Of a stretch of DNA of 64,000 bases, positions 22,265-32,441 are shown piece by piece. Source of the DNA: Nothopassalora personata (taxonomy: Eukaryota > Ascomycota > Dothideomycetes > Mycosphaerellales > Mycosphaerellaceae). Within the stretch, counting starts at the first letter, position 1; each line of letters opens with the position of its first letter. The stretch spans positions 1,606,573 through 1,670,572 of the forward strand of contig CM066297.1 of the NCBI GenBank assembly GCA_033816765.1, written 5' to 3'. The position numbers and the translations under genes were made by a program. The notes beneath the pieces are model-generated. The model had not been told where the DNA came from. It saw nothing but the letters and a program-made list of their open reading frames with translations, and searched no databases.

Positions 22265-22827
22265 CCGGTGAATTACTCCCATGGGGACAATTATGTCGTT
22301 TATTACCCCTATAGGGACAATTATGTAAAAATTGCTCCTATAGGGACTTATTGGGATGCCAAATTACTGCTATAGGGACACATTATAGCAGTCGCTCTTT
22401 ACGACTTCTTTATGTACTACTGTTATTTAATATGCTCTGCTAGCTTATACGAGCATGTTAAATAACAGTAGTACGTTTTAATCCTAACGACTCGTAGCTC
22501 GTAGCTTGTATAAGTTGCGAGTAGGTAAAGAGTAGCTCGGGGAGCAAGGCAACGGTTATTAGAGCAGGTTAATGGACATAAGAGTAGGTTAATAAGATGA
22601 ATTATATACGCAGCTAAGAGTTTTCATTTAGCAAAAAAAAGACAGCGACTAGCAGACCTAGACAGACACACTATAACATGTCCTAAGTTGAAGGCTGAAT
22701 ATTGCCATAATGTGTCCCTATAGCAGTAATTTGGCATCCCTATAAGTCCCCATAGGAGTAATTTTTGCATAATGATCCCTATAGCAGTAATTTCTGACAT
22801 AATTGTCCCCATAGGAGTAATTCACCG
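22265..22827. mobile_element. MITE-like element with ~125-bp terminal inverted repeats
   Basis: Both ends read inward as CGGTGAATTACTCC(C/T)ATGG and continue as matching arms of about 120-130 bp with a repeated GCTATAGGGAC-type motif (left arm about 22266-22390, right arm about 22700-22827). Total length is about 562 bp and no transposase frame exists, so it is a non-autonomous element. TA dinucleotides flank the ends (22263-22264 and 22828-22829), which would suit a Tc1/mariner-type TA duplication, though the outermost base of the arms does not match perfectly. It is AT-rich compared with the flanks and interrupts the copy-1 gene. Confidence 0.85.
22414..22474. repeat. Hairpin inside the TIR element
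   Basis: A 17-bp perfect inverted repeat, GTACTACTGTTATTTAA (22414-22430), pairs with 22458-22474, with a further TGCTC/GAGCA pair inside. It lies in the centre of the element and could fold as a long stem. Confidence 0.85.
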
Positions 22828-23672
22828 TATTTTCTACGGCTACAACTGGGAGCGCCGCGAAGTTGCCGCCATCGGCACATCTGGCTGCAAGTACTGCGCT
22901 TACTTCTACGTCCGCCTTGAGGACGGCGAGTGCATTCAAGCACAAATCAAGGCTGTGCTCCATCGTGATGTGCCTGGTATCAAGTACGATTGGGTCCCGA
23001 CTCCTGAGAAGGGAAAAGGCTGAAAGAAAGCCTTCTTGAGACCCTAGCGCACTGGCTTGGCCTCAAGGACTACGATGAAAAAGATCACAAGTACATTGAG
23101 ACGAGCGTCATCGTGTGCCCTGACATGGTTTCTCACGGCAAGTTCTCGACTGGGACGTATATCGTCCAAGCACTTCAGGAGTTCTTCGACATTATGGAGA
23201 CTGCGGCTAATGGAATCCATCTCTTTGTGGTCTATCACTTGCACGATAAGCAAGAGTTCCTGGGTCGATCGCTGGCTGAAGTAGACGCGGTTGGGAAATC
23301 CAGGAGGATCCGCCTGAGAAATGTGGCTTCCAGAGATGCAATCCGAAAACGTGTGATGAGGACATTAAACCCCATGAGTGGTCTTTTGTGTGGTTTCAGG
23401 GGAGGTGGATGTCGGCGAGGGAGGAAATGATCTGTGGGCCGCGGGCGGGCGGTCCCCGAGGGCGATGTCGCGGAATTAGACTGTGTTGTTCTAAGGCGGT
23501 TTGATAGTTCAATGTTGCTTCAAGGTGAGCATTTGCCCTATGGTCTCCCACGATAGATGATTACAGAATCTCACTGACAGCGTGGATTCGGGATATCACT
23601 CACATCCAGTACGCCGAATTACTCGTCACAAATCAGTGAGGGTCTTTTCCATTCACTTGAATCATCAGCTAG

Positions 23673-24740
23673 GCGGCACAGGTAGAACGCCATCATGACG
23701 GAAGGATCGATTACCTTCGCAACGAAATCGCCACTCGAGATCTTTGTACATTGGTTTGCTACCAAAACTACAAGATAGCACGTTCATACCAAGATGACAA
23801 GGCATGTTACCGACAAGTACTGACAGTACCATGCAAGCACTTCCAAAAGAGAGCCCTCCTAATCACACCATCCTCTCATGTCCTCCCCAACCTCAACAAC
23901 CCCAGGAGATCCTTCACGCCGACTGTCCTCAGCAAACCACACCCAAGACCACCACAGCCCCCTTCTACCTGCCAACCCCCTCTCATACCATACTACCACC
24001 TACCCGAAGGTGACGGCTCAGTCTACACCTTACCCTTCTCCTTCACAACCAGCACACTCCTTAAGAGGCTCTGGCATGGCTACACCGACTTCCAACAGTC
24101 CGTCAACGCCGTCGGTACCCACGGTTGTAAATTCTGCGCGTGTATTTACATTCGTCTTCATGATGATGAGTGCTTCGCCGCACACCTGAAAGCTTACATT
24201 CATTTTGACAAGGAGGATTGGGGGACGGCGAAGGAATGGATTCCGACGCCTGAGCAGGGCGAGGATTTAAGAAAGGTTGTGGGGGAACTTCTGAGGGCGC
24301 CACTTGGCACGAAGTTGGTAGATAAGGCGAGGGCGAGGAGAGAGAGGAGTTTTTTGGTTTGTCCGGACGCTGTCTGCAGGGGAGAGAGGTCTACTGGATT
24401 CTACCTTTGCCAAGCCGTCAGAGATGTCTTTGGAGATATCCCAGACGAGGGCACAGGCGCGCACGGGTACGTTGTCGATCACATGCACGACAAGCAGCAA
24501 GTTCTTGCTCGCGGGCCTGAGGTTGATTGGGAAGGACATCCAGTGGAGCGTGCCCCGGAAGAGTCTGGCTTCACGAGACGCAATCCCTTCGAGCACGGAG
24601 AAAGTGAGGTGGGTGCCGGATGGTCGTTTGTGTTGCATCGGGGGGTTTGGAAGCCGAGTCAGTTGGTCATGGCGCAGAATGGGGATCCGAGGTATGTCTG
24701 GCGGCAGAACGCGTTCTATGGTAGGTGGCCGTTCTTTTGA
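23673..24740 (+). CDS. Lineage-specific protein, copy 2 (unknown function)
   Basis: This frame is the more intact of two tandem paralogs. The region from PLIPYYHLPEGDGSVYTLPF to the end at 24740 (WRQNAFYGRWPFF) is continuous, about 250 residues, with conserved Cys (GTHGCKFCACIYIRL), HDDECFAAHLKAYIHF, VCPDAVCRGERSTGFYL and VVDHMHDKQQVLARG. I do not recognise the family and see no signal peptide or TM segment. The frame is open from 23673 but contains no ATG before the conserved region, although its upstream residues (ITPSSH) still resemble copy 1 (TTPSST). The start must come from an upstream exon I cannot place, or has been lost, in which case this copy is also a pseudogene. Confidence 0.6.
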   Translation, partial: AAQVERHHDGRIDYLRNEIATRDLCTLVCYQNYKIARSYQDDKACYRQVLTVPCKHFQKRALLITPSSHVLPNLNNPRRSFTPTVLSKPHPRPPQPPSTCQPPLIPYYHLPEGDGSVYTLPFSFTTSTLLKRLWHGYTDFQQSVNAVGTHGCKFCACIYIRLHDDECFAAHLKAYIHFDKEDWGTAKEWIPTPEQGEDLRKVVGELLRAPLGTKLVDKARARRERSFLVCPDAVCRGERSTGFYLCQAVRDVFGDIPDEGTGAHGYVVDHMHDKQQVLARGPEVDWEGHPVERAPEESGFTRRNPFEHGESEVGAGWSFVLHRGVWKPSQLVMAQNGDPRYVWRQNAFYGRWPFF

Positions 24741-25213
24741 GGGGTTACAAAGTGCGATAAGGTAGAGTAGGACGGCGCAGTGGTTACGTTAAGCTGCATA
24801 TCCCACGAAAGTCGTGTGAGTATTTACCCTCGATGCTCAAGCTAAGGATGTCCGTGAGAGATAGTGCGTGCAGGCTCCAACCATAACGCTCTCGGCTAAG
24901 TTCAGCATCTAAGGGGCTGATCTGATCCAGAGCCTAGCGAAGCCAGTAATTATGACGGAGAGCTGTTGCATTGGTCGCTCATGTTACCCGGGCTAGTGGA
25001 CGACCGCGATCAGCACAGCCTCCTACCGCCTATCGTTTGCCCTGTAGAGTCGTACATCTCCTCCGACCACTACACAGTATCACAATGACCTCGCTATTCT
25101 CCAGGCATAGCCAAGATAACCTCACCCTCAGCTATCTACTTCAGTCTGTGTCCATTGTCTCTGCTGCTAAGGTTGCTGATAACTCTCGTCCAGCCACCAC
25201 TCCGCGCTGTCAG
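24741..25213. other. Intergenic region
   Basis: Separates the tandem-paralog gene from the convergent broken secreted-protein gene. A long plus-strand open frame starting at 24971 is the shadow of that gene, not a separate product. Confidence 0.45.
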
Positions 25214-26179
25214 TCACAAATCCCAGCACTCAATGTCCTTGGTGACAGGCTCGTACTGTCCTCCACTCGTGACTGTCGGAAGCCATTCCCTCTCGACCGC
25301 AGCTTCTGCCATATCCCACGTGATTTCACAGTCCACTCTGGAGACGAGCAGACCGAGCGCCTGCTTCTCTGCCGGCTTGAAAATGGAAATCGATTTGAGC
25401 ACTTTGTGGCCAAGATCGTGTCCCGTTCGATCTCGATGCTAGGCGAGGAGCAAAGCAATGTCGTGTTTTCCAGCGCTGGGGAGGGCGTAGAAGCACCTTT
25501 GAGAAGTCCCAGTTGGCAGATTGATCTCCGTAGAGGGCTCTGTTGCTTACCAGTGTCCCACACCGGGGCGTGAACGCCGCTCTCTCCTGCATCGTGCGAG
25601 GATCGGGAACGTCTCTGGAGAGAAGAGACTCCTTGATGATGGACAGCAGCACCGGCTCAACGATGTCAGGCTTGATGATGTAATTCAGACGCTCGACATT
25701 TAACTCCATAGCCAACCGCTCCTCAACCGCCTGATTCCCTGCGTTTGGAGCTGTGCCTCAAAGATGTACTGTACTACTGGTCGGGTATGCCTTCGGGCGG
25801 CACGAGCCATTAGCATATTGAACATACCTCCAAGCTTATCCTCCGCAAGTGAAGGCGTGATGTCCTCCGATGACCAGTACTCTGACGCATACTTTTTCGA
25901 AGGATTAGTGCGCTGCCATTGGCGCATCTTGGGATCTGGGGGGTCCCAATGCTTGAAGAGCATCTGGTCAAGCTCTGCTACGTCGTTTGCGAACAGCCAT
26001 GCATTGACTTGCAGTCTTCCGTGTTATTCAGCCTTGCGAATGCGCTCAGGGTCGCCAGCTTGCGGACCCGACGGTCGACCGAGCATTGCAGGATCAATGA
26101 TTCCTGCCCCACAGTCCCATAGACTGGCCAAACCGCTAACCAGTAGCAGAGACGCCGACAGTAGAAGGGCGGTGTACAT
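25214..26179 (-). pseudogene. Broken gene for a secreted protein of unknown family
   Basis: The reading starts with a clear signal peptide (ATG 26179; MYTALLLSASLLLVSGLAS) and a mature part beginning WDCGAGIIDPAMLG. An in-frame TAA at 26024-26026 follows KAE, after which the same frame continues with coding character (WLFANDVAELDQMLFKHWD). An intron at 25739-25827 (GTATGT donor, TGCTAAT branch) joins it to NQAVEERLAMELNVERLNY and IIKPDIVEPVLLSIIKESLL. A final part ends ITWDMAEAAVEREWLP and a stop at 25214, with an in-frame TAG at 25439-25441 just before it; the second intron boundary is unclear. The two stops could each be one transition from a Gln codon. Small secreted proteins are typical accessory genes of plant-associated fungi; no function is implied. 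Confidence 0.62.
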
Positions 26180-26442
26180 CGTGTTTCACAATTCGTGTCA
26201 GTACAAAACTGCTCGCAGGTGTTCAAGAAGATCAGGTTCAAGGGGCAAAGGGTGGAAATCTTATACGCATTACCTGCGTCGTTCACATGATCGTATCGAC
26301 GACACGACATCCATCAATCTGTCACATCATGCTCTAACCCTTCCAACGCATGGCAGCAACACACGCCCGACACGCCGGCAGCGCTCAATGCAAACCATGA
26401 CTCTAGCAAACCGCTTTTCCGTCAATCATACGTGGGGTTCCA

Positions 26443-27768
26443 CTACTCGACCTCAATCGATTGCTGCTGTTGGCGCTCAGGTGCATTGCGCTGTCTCCTA
26501 TCAGGTCGGTACCCTTGACCATTCTGAACACCCGCACCAGTCAACTCTGCCTCCTTCTCCTTGATGTACTCTGCCTTCTGCGCGCGGATGACTTCCAACA
26601 CGTTCGTCAAACTGCTGCGCCATGTCTCGAGCCGACTTGCGACCTCTCTCCATTGGTTGTCGGTGAAGACGCGGTATGTGCTGCGGTGCACGAGGAACTC
26701 TTGCTTCGCTTGGCTGAGCTTCCCTTCCACGAGTCCGCTGCGGATGCTGTCAATCACCCACATCTCTACATCCTCGGTGGGGACGTTGAGCTCCTTGGCG
26801 ATTCGGCCGTACGGGAGTGTGCGTGTTGATGATGCTTGAGCTGAGAGTGATGCAAGCGTGAGCTGGCGCATCTTCTTGTCGAGTACGTCCTCATCGAGCT
26901 GGTTGGCGGATAGGAAGTCGTTGTTGGCCTCCTTGAAGTCTGAGAAGTCATCGTAGTTCTGTGCACTGAAGATCTCCAGGAGCTCGGACCAGACTTGGTC
27001 AGACTTTCGGAGCGACTGGATGCTATCCAGTGCTGTGAGATCTTGGAAGTCGAAGTGCTTATCATTCTGGAGTGCGAGCTTGAGTGCGCGGATCGAGAGG
27101 TCGCGGGCTTCAGGAGATGATGCCTCGTTCTGGGCAGTCTTGAGGGCCTTGAGGAGATAGAAGTAGCTCTGCTCTGGCTCCTTGGCCGCAGCTGCAGCGT
27201 CGGAGATGGACAGATACAAGCTGCGTGCCTCGTTTGCCTCGAGCTCCCACTCCTGAATCCAGCTGTCGAGATTCTTGAGCTGTGGCTCGAATGTCTCGAA
27301 GTTGCCTGTGCCCTTGATCACGTCCACGATTGCAAGCAGCACGTTGAACCGGGTCGAGTCATCCGGCTCGACGGTGTTGTAGAGCGTGCTCAGTATGCCA
27401 AGCGCAATGCCCGCGCCGTTGTGTGGTGAAGAAGTGATGGGTGACTTGAGATAGTGGCAGATGCGCGCAATGTACATGTCGGGGTCCTCGGCCTGCGACA
27501 CGAGATGTATGAGGAGATTGTATGCGGCCTGCAGTTCTCGCTCTGGTGCGCCATTCAGGATGGAGCATGCGCCAACCAACTTCTTGAGCACGGCATCGCG
27601 GTCCGTCTCTTTCGGCCTGTCCGCCTTTTCTGCCTCTGCGAGAAGGGGCGTGATCTCGCCCACGAGGTTGGAGCTCTCGCCTTTTGCCGTATCGAGGTAC
27701 GTTGCGAGCTCGAGAGAAAGCTCTTCGAATGCGCCTTCGACGAGGGAGAGCTTAGGGAAGCCCGGCAT
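26443..27768 (-). CDS. Eukaryotic translation initiation factor 3 subunit M (PCI domain)
   Basis: A single exon encodes 441 aa. The protein is all helical with a C-terminal PCI/winged-helix module (about residues 220-385): KMRQLTLASLSAQASSTRTL, ELNVPTEDVEMWVIDSIRSG, LVEGKLSQAKQEFLVHRSTY, followed by a helical tail and a Gln/Arg-rich end. These features and the length match fungal eIF3m, a subunit of the eIF3 scaffold that binds the 40S ribosome; the alternative would be COP9 subunit 7, which is shorter and has a different winged-helix sequence. Start: first ATG, directly at the conserved N-terminus. Confidence 0.9.
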   Translation of the reverse strand: MPGFPKLSLVEGAFEELSLELATYLDTAKGESSNLVGEITPLLAEAEKADRPKETDRDAVLKKLVGACSILNGAPERELQAAYNLLIHLVSQAEDPDMYIARICHYLKSPITSSPHNGAGIALGILSTLYNTVEPDDSTRFNVLLAIVDVIKGTGNFETFEPQLKNLDSWIQEWELEANEARSLYLSISDAAAAAKEPEQSYFYLLKALKTAQNEASSPEARDLSIRALKLALQNDKHFDFQDLTALDSIQSLRKSDQVWSELLEIFSAQNYDDFSDFKEANNDFLSANQLDEDVLDKKMRQLTLASLSAQASSTRTLPYGRIAKELNVPTEDVEMWVIDSIRSGLVEGKLSQAKQEFLVHRSTYRVFTDNQWREVASRLETWRSSLTNVLEVIRAQKAEYIKEKEAELTGAGVQNGQGYRPDRRQRNAPERQQQQSIEVE

Positions 27769-28533
27769 GTTGGGTGGTGTCGTGTCTGCGAGATTTTGGT
27801 TGTTCGGCCTGGTCGAGTGGTGGGGGGGTGGGCGTGTTCTGTGGTGTAGAACTAGTGTGAAGGATGTCGCTGATGAGAACTATGTGCACAGCATCCGTCA
27901 CACAATCTGCGGAAATGCTGCTGCTGCATCGATCTATTGATCTTCACGTGGGGTGGGACATTTTGATCGGGAACTCTTGGCGCGACATGAAGCAGCGATG
28001 CAGTAGCTTCGGCGATAATGCACTCACTCTGCATTCAGCACAGCAGCACAGCAGCACCTCGTGGCGGTCGAGCTCATCTCAAAAAATCGACTGAGCAGTT
28101 CATCTTTCTCTCGGTGTGCAACCACACCAAAATCGACAGTACTTCAATCCGATCATTCACTTCCGATATACGGTCGGTAATCCTGGTCGAAGCGCTGACT
28201 TTCTGGAGCAACCCGGCAGGAAGGAAGCTCATGGGCGCTTCCTTCGTCACCTGGGCAGCACGTGGAGACACGCCGAGGTAAGCTTGGCCTCACGTCCACA
28301 TGAGAGTGTGCATCGCACCGACAGCAGTATATGATGGCACCGAAGCGGCGGCAAGCGACGTACGAATTGACAATGGTGTCATATAGTACCGGAGCACAGC
28401 ATGGCTGCCCAAAGTGGCCGACAGGGCCAGCAGAAAGACGTTGCTGGATATCTTGGCAGCGATCTGTCTGAGCCAGCACGTGTAGCGTGTCAAGAGGGCC
28501 CGCCACGATGCAGACATCCCATCAAACGAAGGC
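27769..28533. other. Intergenic region before transporter relic
   Basis: Holds the eIF3m 5' flank. No gene is supportable; several short overlapping frames on both strands have no domain. Confidence 0.45.
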
Positions 28534-29105
28534 GTGGTCGAATCATCTTCAATTGGCAAGCTGTTCCAGACGCTATCAAGCTCTGCCCGTAAAGAAGTCG
28601 AGCTGGAGAAAGGCGAGCAGCCACTGGACAAATCAGAGACGACGTCAATCGACGGCAGTCACATTCAACCCGCTGAGACCAGTACAGAGAAGCCGCATCT
28701 TGCAACAAATACTGAAGAAGAGGCCGATCCTAACATTGTCTCCTGGGATGGCGACGATGATCCAGCAAATCCCCTCAACTGGTCAACCGGTATTGGATTG
28801 TGCCAATAATCGGAACATGTTTTGTCGGCGTCGGCCTCATCGCTTGCTTCATGTGCATTAACACGTATCTTGTCGATAGCTTTACGCTCTACGCAGCGAG
28901 CGCAATGGGCGCAAACACGATTCTGAGGTCTATCTTTGGCGGCGTCTTTCCGCTGTTCGGCCTACAGATGTATGATGGACTTGGACTGGGATGGGGTAAC
29001 AGTTTGTTGGCTTTCCTGGCACTGGCGATGTGTCCCATACCGTGGTTCTTCTATCATTATGGTGAAAGGATACGGACGCACCCTAGGTTTCAGATCAAGT
29101 TTTGA
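28534..29105 (+). pseudogene. DHA1-type MFS transporter relic: only both ends remain
   Basis: The 5' part (28534-28790) encodes the typical cytosolic N-terminus of fungal DHA1 multidrug transporters, ending DPNIVSWDGDDDPANPLNWS. Directly after it, one frame away, comes the C-terminal end of the same family: WIVPIIGTCFVGVGLIACF, then NTYLVDSFTLYAASAMGANT, GGVFPLFGLQMYDGLGLGWG and a short tail to the stop at 29105. About ten membrane segments that should lie between are missing. The junction is at about 28787-28800 and out of frame. An internal deletion of roughly 1 kb best explains it; the remaining product cannot transport. Confidence 0.85.
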
Positions 29106-31029
29106 GGAGCGAAGTGCAGTCGTGGCAGCATACACCGCATCAAAGGTGCTTGAACAGGGATCATCTGCAGCATAGTATGTGCTTTTGATGGCGGAGGTAG
29201 CCCAAATGGGCTCATATATTACACAGATCCGACTCAATATTGACATATTTCCTCAGAGGTTCGACGGCAAGAAATGTATGCTTTCACTGAACGCGGACAA
29301 AAAGGCCTGTGCGGGGTCTGTGCTCACAGCATTACAAAAGACCTTCTCCAGCGAGGATAGCACTTACACAACTTCCACTCGAACGACCGGCAATTCACCA
29401 GTGGACAAAATTATTCGAGACAACGGCGTCACGCAGGAGCAACGAAACTTGAGAACAACCTTGCGGCCGGGCCACCACGTCAACATGGGTCAGCAAAACT
29501 GCTTCTGGAGGATCGTCCAATGCTGTGTCGGGTCCGAAGCTCACTGCCGAATATGACGGCGATCGCAAGAAGACCGACACAAGCGATATCGTCAAGGACC
29601 AGCGTCAGACCATTGGAGTATCCTCACTACAGTCGCAAGTCGACCGCAGTGTCTGAAAACAGAAGCCCAACCCGCGGGAGGACTTCAAGCACAACCAGCA
29701 GAGAGCCTCGCCATCTGATGGCACCAAGCCGGTCATAGCTCCAGTGCAGAAGCCGCACTTCCAGTGCAAGGCCAGGAAGGGCAAGATCAACGCGCAGAAG
29801 CCGCGGCAGACTGTGGCACGCATGCCGCGAACTCAGCTGCCTGACTTACACAATGGCACAACGTCTAACCAACGCTACTGAGGCGAAGGCGCGAGACGTG
29901 GGACCTCCAGCTGTCGCTGCCGATCATACAAGCACAGCCTCTGACTACCGCCCATGGGACTTCCACGTCCATGGCATGGTGAGGAGGCTTGTAATCCGCC
30001 TCCTTCAAAGACCAACACCAACGGCAGCGCAATAGTCGCGAAACCGTTCCAGCTCACCGTCAAGCAAGACACGGATAACCGCCCCGATTACGGCAAGACT
30101 TTCACCACGTCCATCGACAGTGGGATGAGACTTTGCCATTGCCCTGTCCTGGCGGAAGCATGCAGACGCTGGCCTTCGTGCAAGCGTCCGCTGTTTGGGG
30201 GGGCGACGCATGCTTCGACGAGAACAAGGTTGAGGACAAGACTCTGGCAGATGTACATGTTGAAGCCGAGGCTGGTGCAACAACGCTAACTTCTCATGCC
30301 TTAGTGTATCGACGGCAAGATGTTCGTTGGCCTTCGCGGATGGTCCGTTTGAGGGACCATACCCCTCATCACCTTCGAAGTGAGTATCTCTAATGGAAGC
30401 GAAGTATTTGGTGCTGACCTGGACGACGGATCACCGTGACGTGGCCGGAGCAGGCCGCACATCGTAAGAAAGAACATATCGACCGCGTCAAAGCTGTCGC
30501 ACTGCTGCAGAGGAGCGAAAGAAAGCGTTGTGCTACAGCCACGGGCATCAGAGATGGAGGAGTTCTACTACGATCTCTGAAGATGGAGGCAGGTTAGGTT
30601 GTAGCTTGCAAAACAGCGACAAGCCCGAGCCATATGAGTCGACACAGAATAATCATGGCTGTTCTTTTCCTCTACCAATACCATCGTACCCCTGAAGCCA
30701 GCAGAATGTCCCTTTTGGGTCCTCCACTATCATCGCTCTTCCTAATCCTCACAGTCCGCACACGTGCATAACCCATAACAAGCGGCTCCATGCTGCTTCG
30801 GACGTGTCATCGAAGACGCTTCTGCAGTAGGTAGTGGTGTGCTGCGAACATCGTCGGGCTCCCCGGCGTCGTTCCCTATCGAATAATCAGCAGATATCCA
30901 CAACCTACGACCCTTCGACTCCATCGCAGCGCAAATGGACATGGCGCGGATATCGTCGTCCCTTTTCCTCGCGGTGAGGCTCCTACCTGTGAACGACGAC
31001 GCGAAAGCAACCGGTTCCTCCCGGCCCGA
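29106..31029. other. Relic-rich region without intact genes
   Basis: Open pieces with coding-like composition are broken by stops. About 29455-29652 reads LTAEYDGDRKKTDTSDIVKD and ends in TGA, after which the same frame stays open to about 29880 with Lys/Arg/Pro-rich residues. About 30310-30450 reads KMFVGLRGWSV, a stop, then ISNGSEVFGADLDDGSP and a stop. I cannot name a family. The region looks like decayed accessory sequence; no repeat boundary is clear. Confidence 0.45.
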
Positions 31030-32229
31030 CTACAGCATGCGACTTCGCTTACGGGACGTCTCCGTCCCGGGGATCGTGAGGTCGTCGCAATCGTCTCCCG
31101 AAGCCGCAGAAACCACCATAGGACGCTGCAAAGGCTGCGCGGACCCTGCTGCTCGAGCCCCGCCACGGGGACTACTCCGTCGCGAAGACTCCGGTCGCAT
31201 CTTCAAGGTCTCGTCTGCACCTGCGCTGGACAAGCTGTGCTGCTGCACATCTTCAGTCTGCGTCCCCGTGTCGATGCTGTTGTATTCGTCCGGATCCACA
31301 TTGCTAGCCAGGGTTTCTGAGCGCCGCCACGGCTCCCGGGCCGCTTCGATCTCGGCGAATGTCGTGGGGGGACTCTGCCAAGGGGAAATCCGATTCTGGC
31401 GTCGCGGGCGACCGTCTGGACGAAGTTGTGGTGGTATGAAGGGTGGTGGGGAACGTCTGCCTGAGTACGGCGATGGTGGTGGTCCTGGTGGAGCGTAATC
31501 TCCGGCCCAATTGTAGCCTGGAAATTCCGCAGTGATGGGATGCCAACGACCGGGAGTGTTGAAGTGCAGTGGTATGAAAGATGGCCCGCTTCTTCTCGTC
31601 GGGGTGGCGGATGCATCTTGCGAGTGCGCCGTCGACGATGACCATTCTCCCAAGCGATGGTTCATTCCCAGCGTGGATGCAGCATCCGGATCAGGTCCTG
31701 AGCCCGCTCTGTCCAGGTGGTGCCGTCCTTCTCGATCTCTTACAGTGCTCACCCCGCGGATCGCTATACCCATCGAGTCAATCACACTGAGCACAGACAA
31801 AGAGAGAGACGCGTCCTGATTCACCACATCCGCACCCTCTGGCTGCTCTCTTTCACCAAGGCCGTGCGTCCGAGCCTTCTGATACAACTCCCTGCGACAA
31901 GTCGGACAAGTATTCTTCTCCCCGAACCACTTCCTCGCGCACGGCGCGCAAAAATTATGGCCGCACACAATCCTCACCGGCTTCGTAATCTCGCGATAGC
32001 AGACGGGGCAGTCGTCCGGCTCGAGGCTGTGGAGGAAATCTTGCTTGGAGGGCAAATTTGCTGGTCTATAGCGTTGCTGTGAGTAAAGGAATGGACGACC
32101 ATGCTCTAGCCAATGGAGATTGACGTACTTTGCTTTGCCCTTGCCCTTCCATTGGACACGGGGCGGTGCGCTGTCTTCTGGACGCTCTTCGTGATCGCTA
32201 GGGGGCCGAGTCCAGGCGAAACTCGCCAT
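31030..32229 (-). CDS. RING-finger protein, probable E3 ubiquitin ligase
   Basis: Single exon, 399 aa. A C3HC4 RING is complete at C74, C77, C89, H91, C94, C97, C108 and C111 (DDCPVCYREITKPVRIVCGH as its first half). After the RING the protein is Pro/Ser/Arg-rich and probably disordered (PPGPPPSPYSGRRSPPP), ending with basic KRSR. No TM segment is seen. It probably recruits an E2; substrate unknown. A GTACGT...TCACAG pair inside codons 35-51 looks like an intron but is 52 bp and would break the frame, so I keep the continuous frame. The start is the only upstream ATG. Confidence 0.8.
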   Translation of the reverse strand: MASFAWTRPPSDHEERPEDSAPPRVQWKGKGKAKYVNLHWLEHGRPFLYSQQRYRPANLPSKQDFLHSLEPDDCPVCYREITKPVRIVCGHNFCAPCARKWFGEKNTCPTCRRELYQKARTHGLGEREQPEGADVVNQDASLSLSVLSVIDSMGIAIRGVSTVRDREGRHHLDRAGSGPDPDAASTLGMNHRLGEWSSSTAHSQDASATPTRRSGPSFIPLHFNTPGRWHPITAEFPGYNWAGDYAPPGPPPSPYSGRRSPPPFIPPQLRPDGRPRRQNRISPWQSPPTTFAEIEAAREPWRRSETLASNVDPDEYNSIDTGTQTEDVQQHSLSSAGADETLKMRPESSRRSSPRGGARAAGSAQPLQRPMVVSAASGDDCDDLTIPGTETSRKRSRML

Positions 32230-32441
32230 GGTCAGGGTATGCTAGTACCCTGCGCAGGGTAATAGAGGTCAAATGTTGCGCTGAAAGATGCTCCGATCTT
32301 TTTGATGTAAATCTCGAAATTAGCCGTGCTCAAACAAATGGCGCTTAGTAGCTTGTGAAATGGATAGGGAAAGCCATACCGATGGCTCGGTACAAACCAA
32401 GTCGAGGTGGTCAGCTGGAAAAAGATATTGTGTTCAGAAGT

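Larger units (their letters stand above)
22047..23482 (+). pseudogene. Lineage-specific gene, copy 1, split by a TIR element
   Basis: This is a paralog of the gene at 23673-24740. The 5' part (from ATG 22047) reads TTPSSTPYDFARRALHSE then THYYHLAEGARDVYKLPK before the element at 22265-22827. After it the frame resumes RIFYGYNWERREVAAIGTSG, matching the paralog's GYTDFQQSVNAVGTHGCKF region. A one-base shift follows TPEKG near 23015 (GGGAAAAGG run); the next frame carries VIVCPDMVSHGKFSTGTY and VVYHLHDKQEFLGRS, matching VCPDAVCRGERSTGFYL and VVDHMHDKQQVLARG. A second shift near 23305 restores CGFQRCNPKTC and WSFVWFQGRW. So the copy carries an insertion and at least two frameshifts. Function unknown. 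Confidence 0.8.

Noticed and set aside
24971..25573. 200-codon plus-strand frame
   Set aside because: It is antisense to the minus-strand secreted-protein relic, which has a signal peptide and a good intron; the plus frame has neither.
32099..32129. Possible intron inside the second RING gene (GTACGT donor, TCACAG acceptor on the minus strand)
   Set aside because: The interval is 52 bp and its removal breaks the frame into the RING, while the unspliced frame reads through cleanly.
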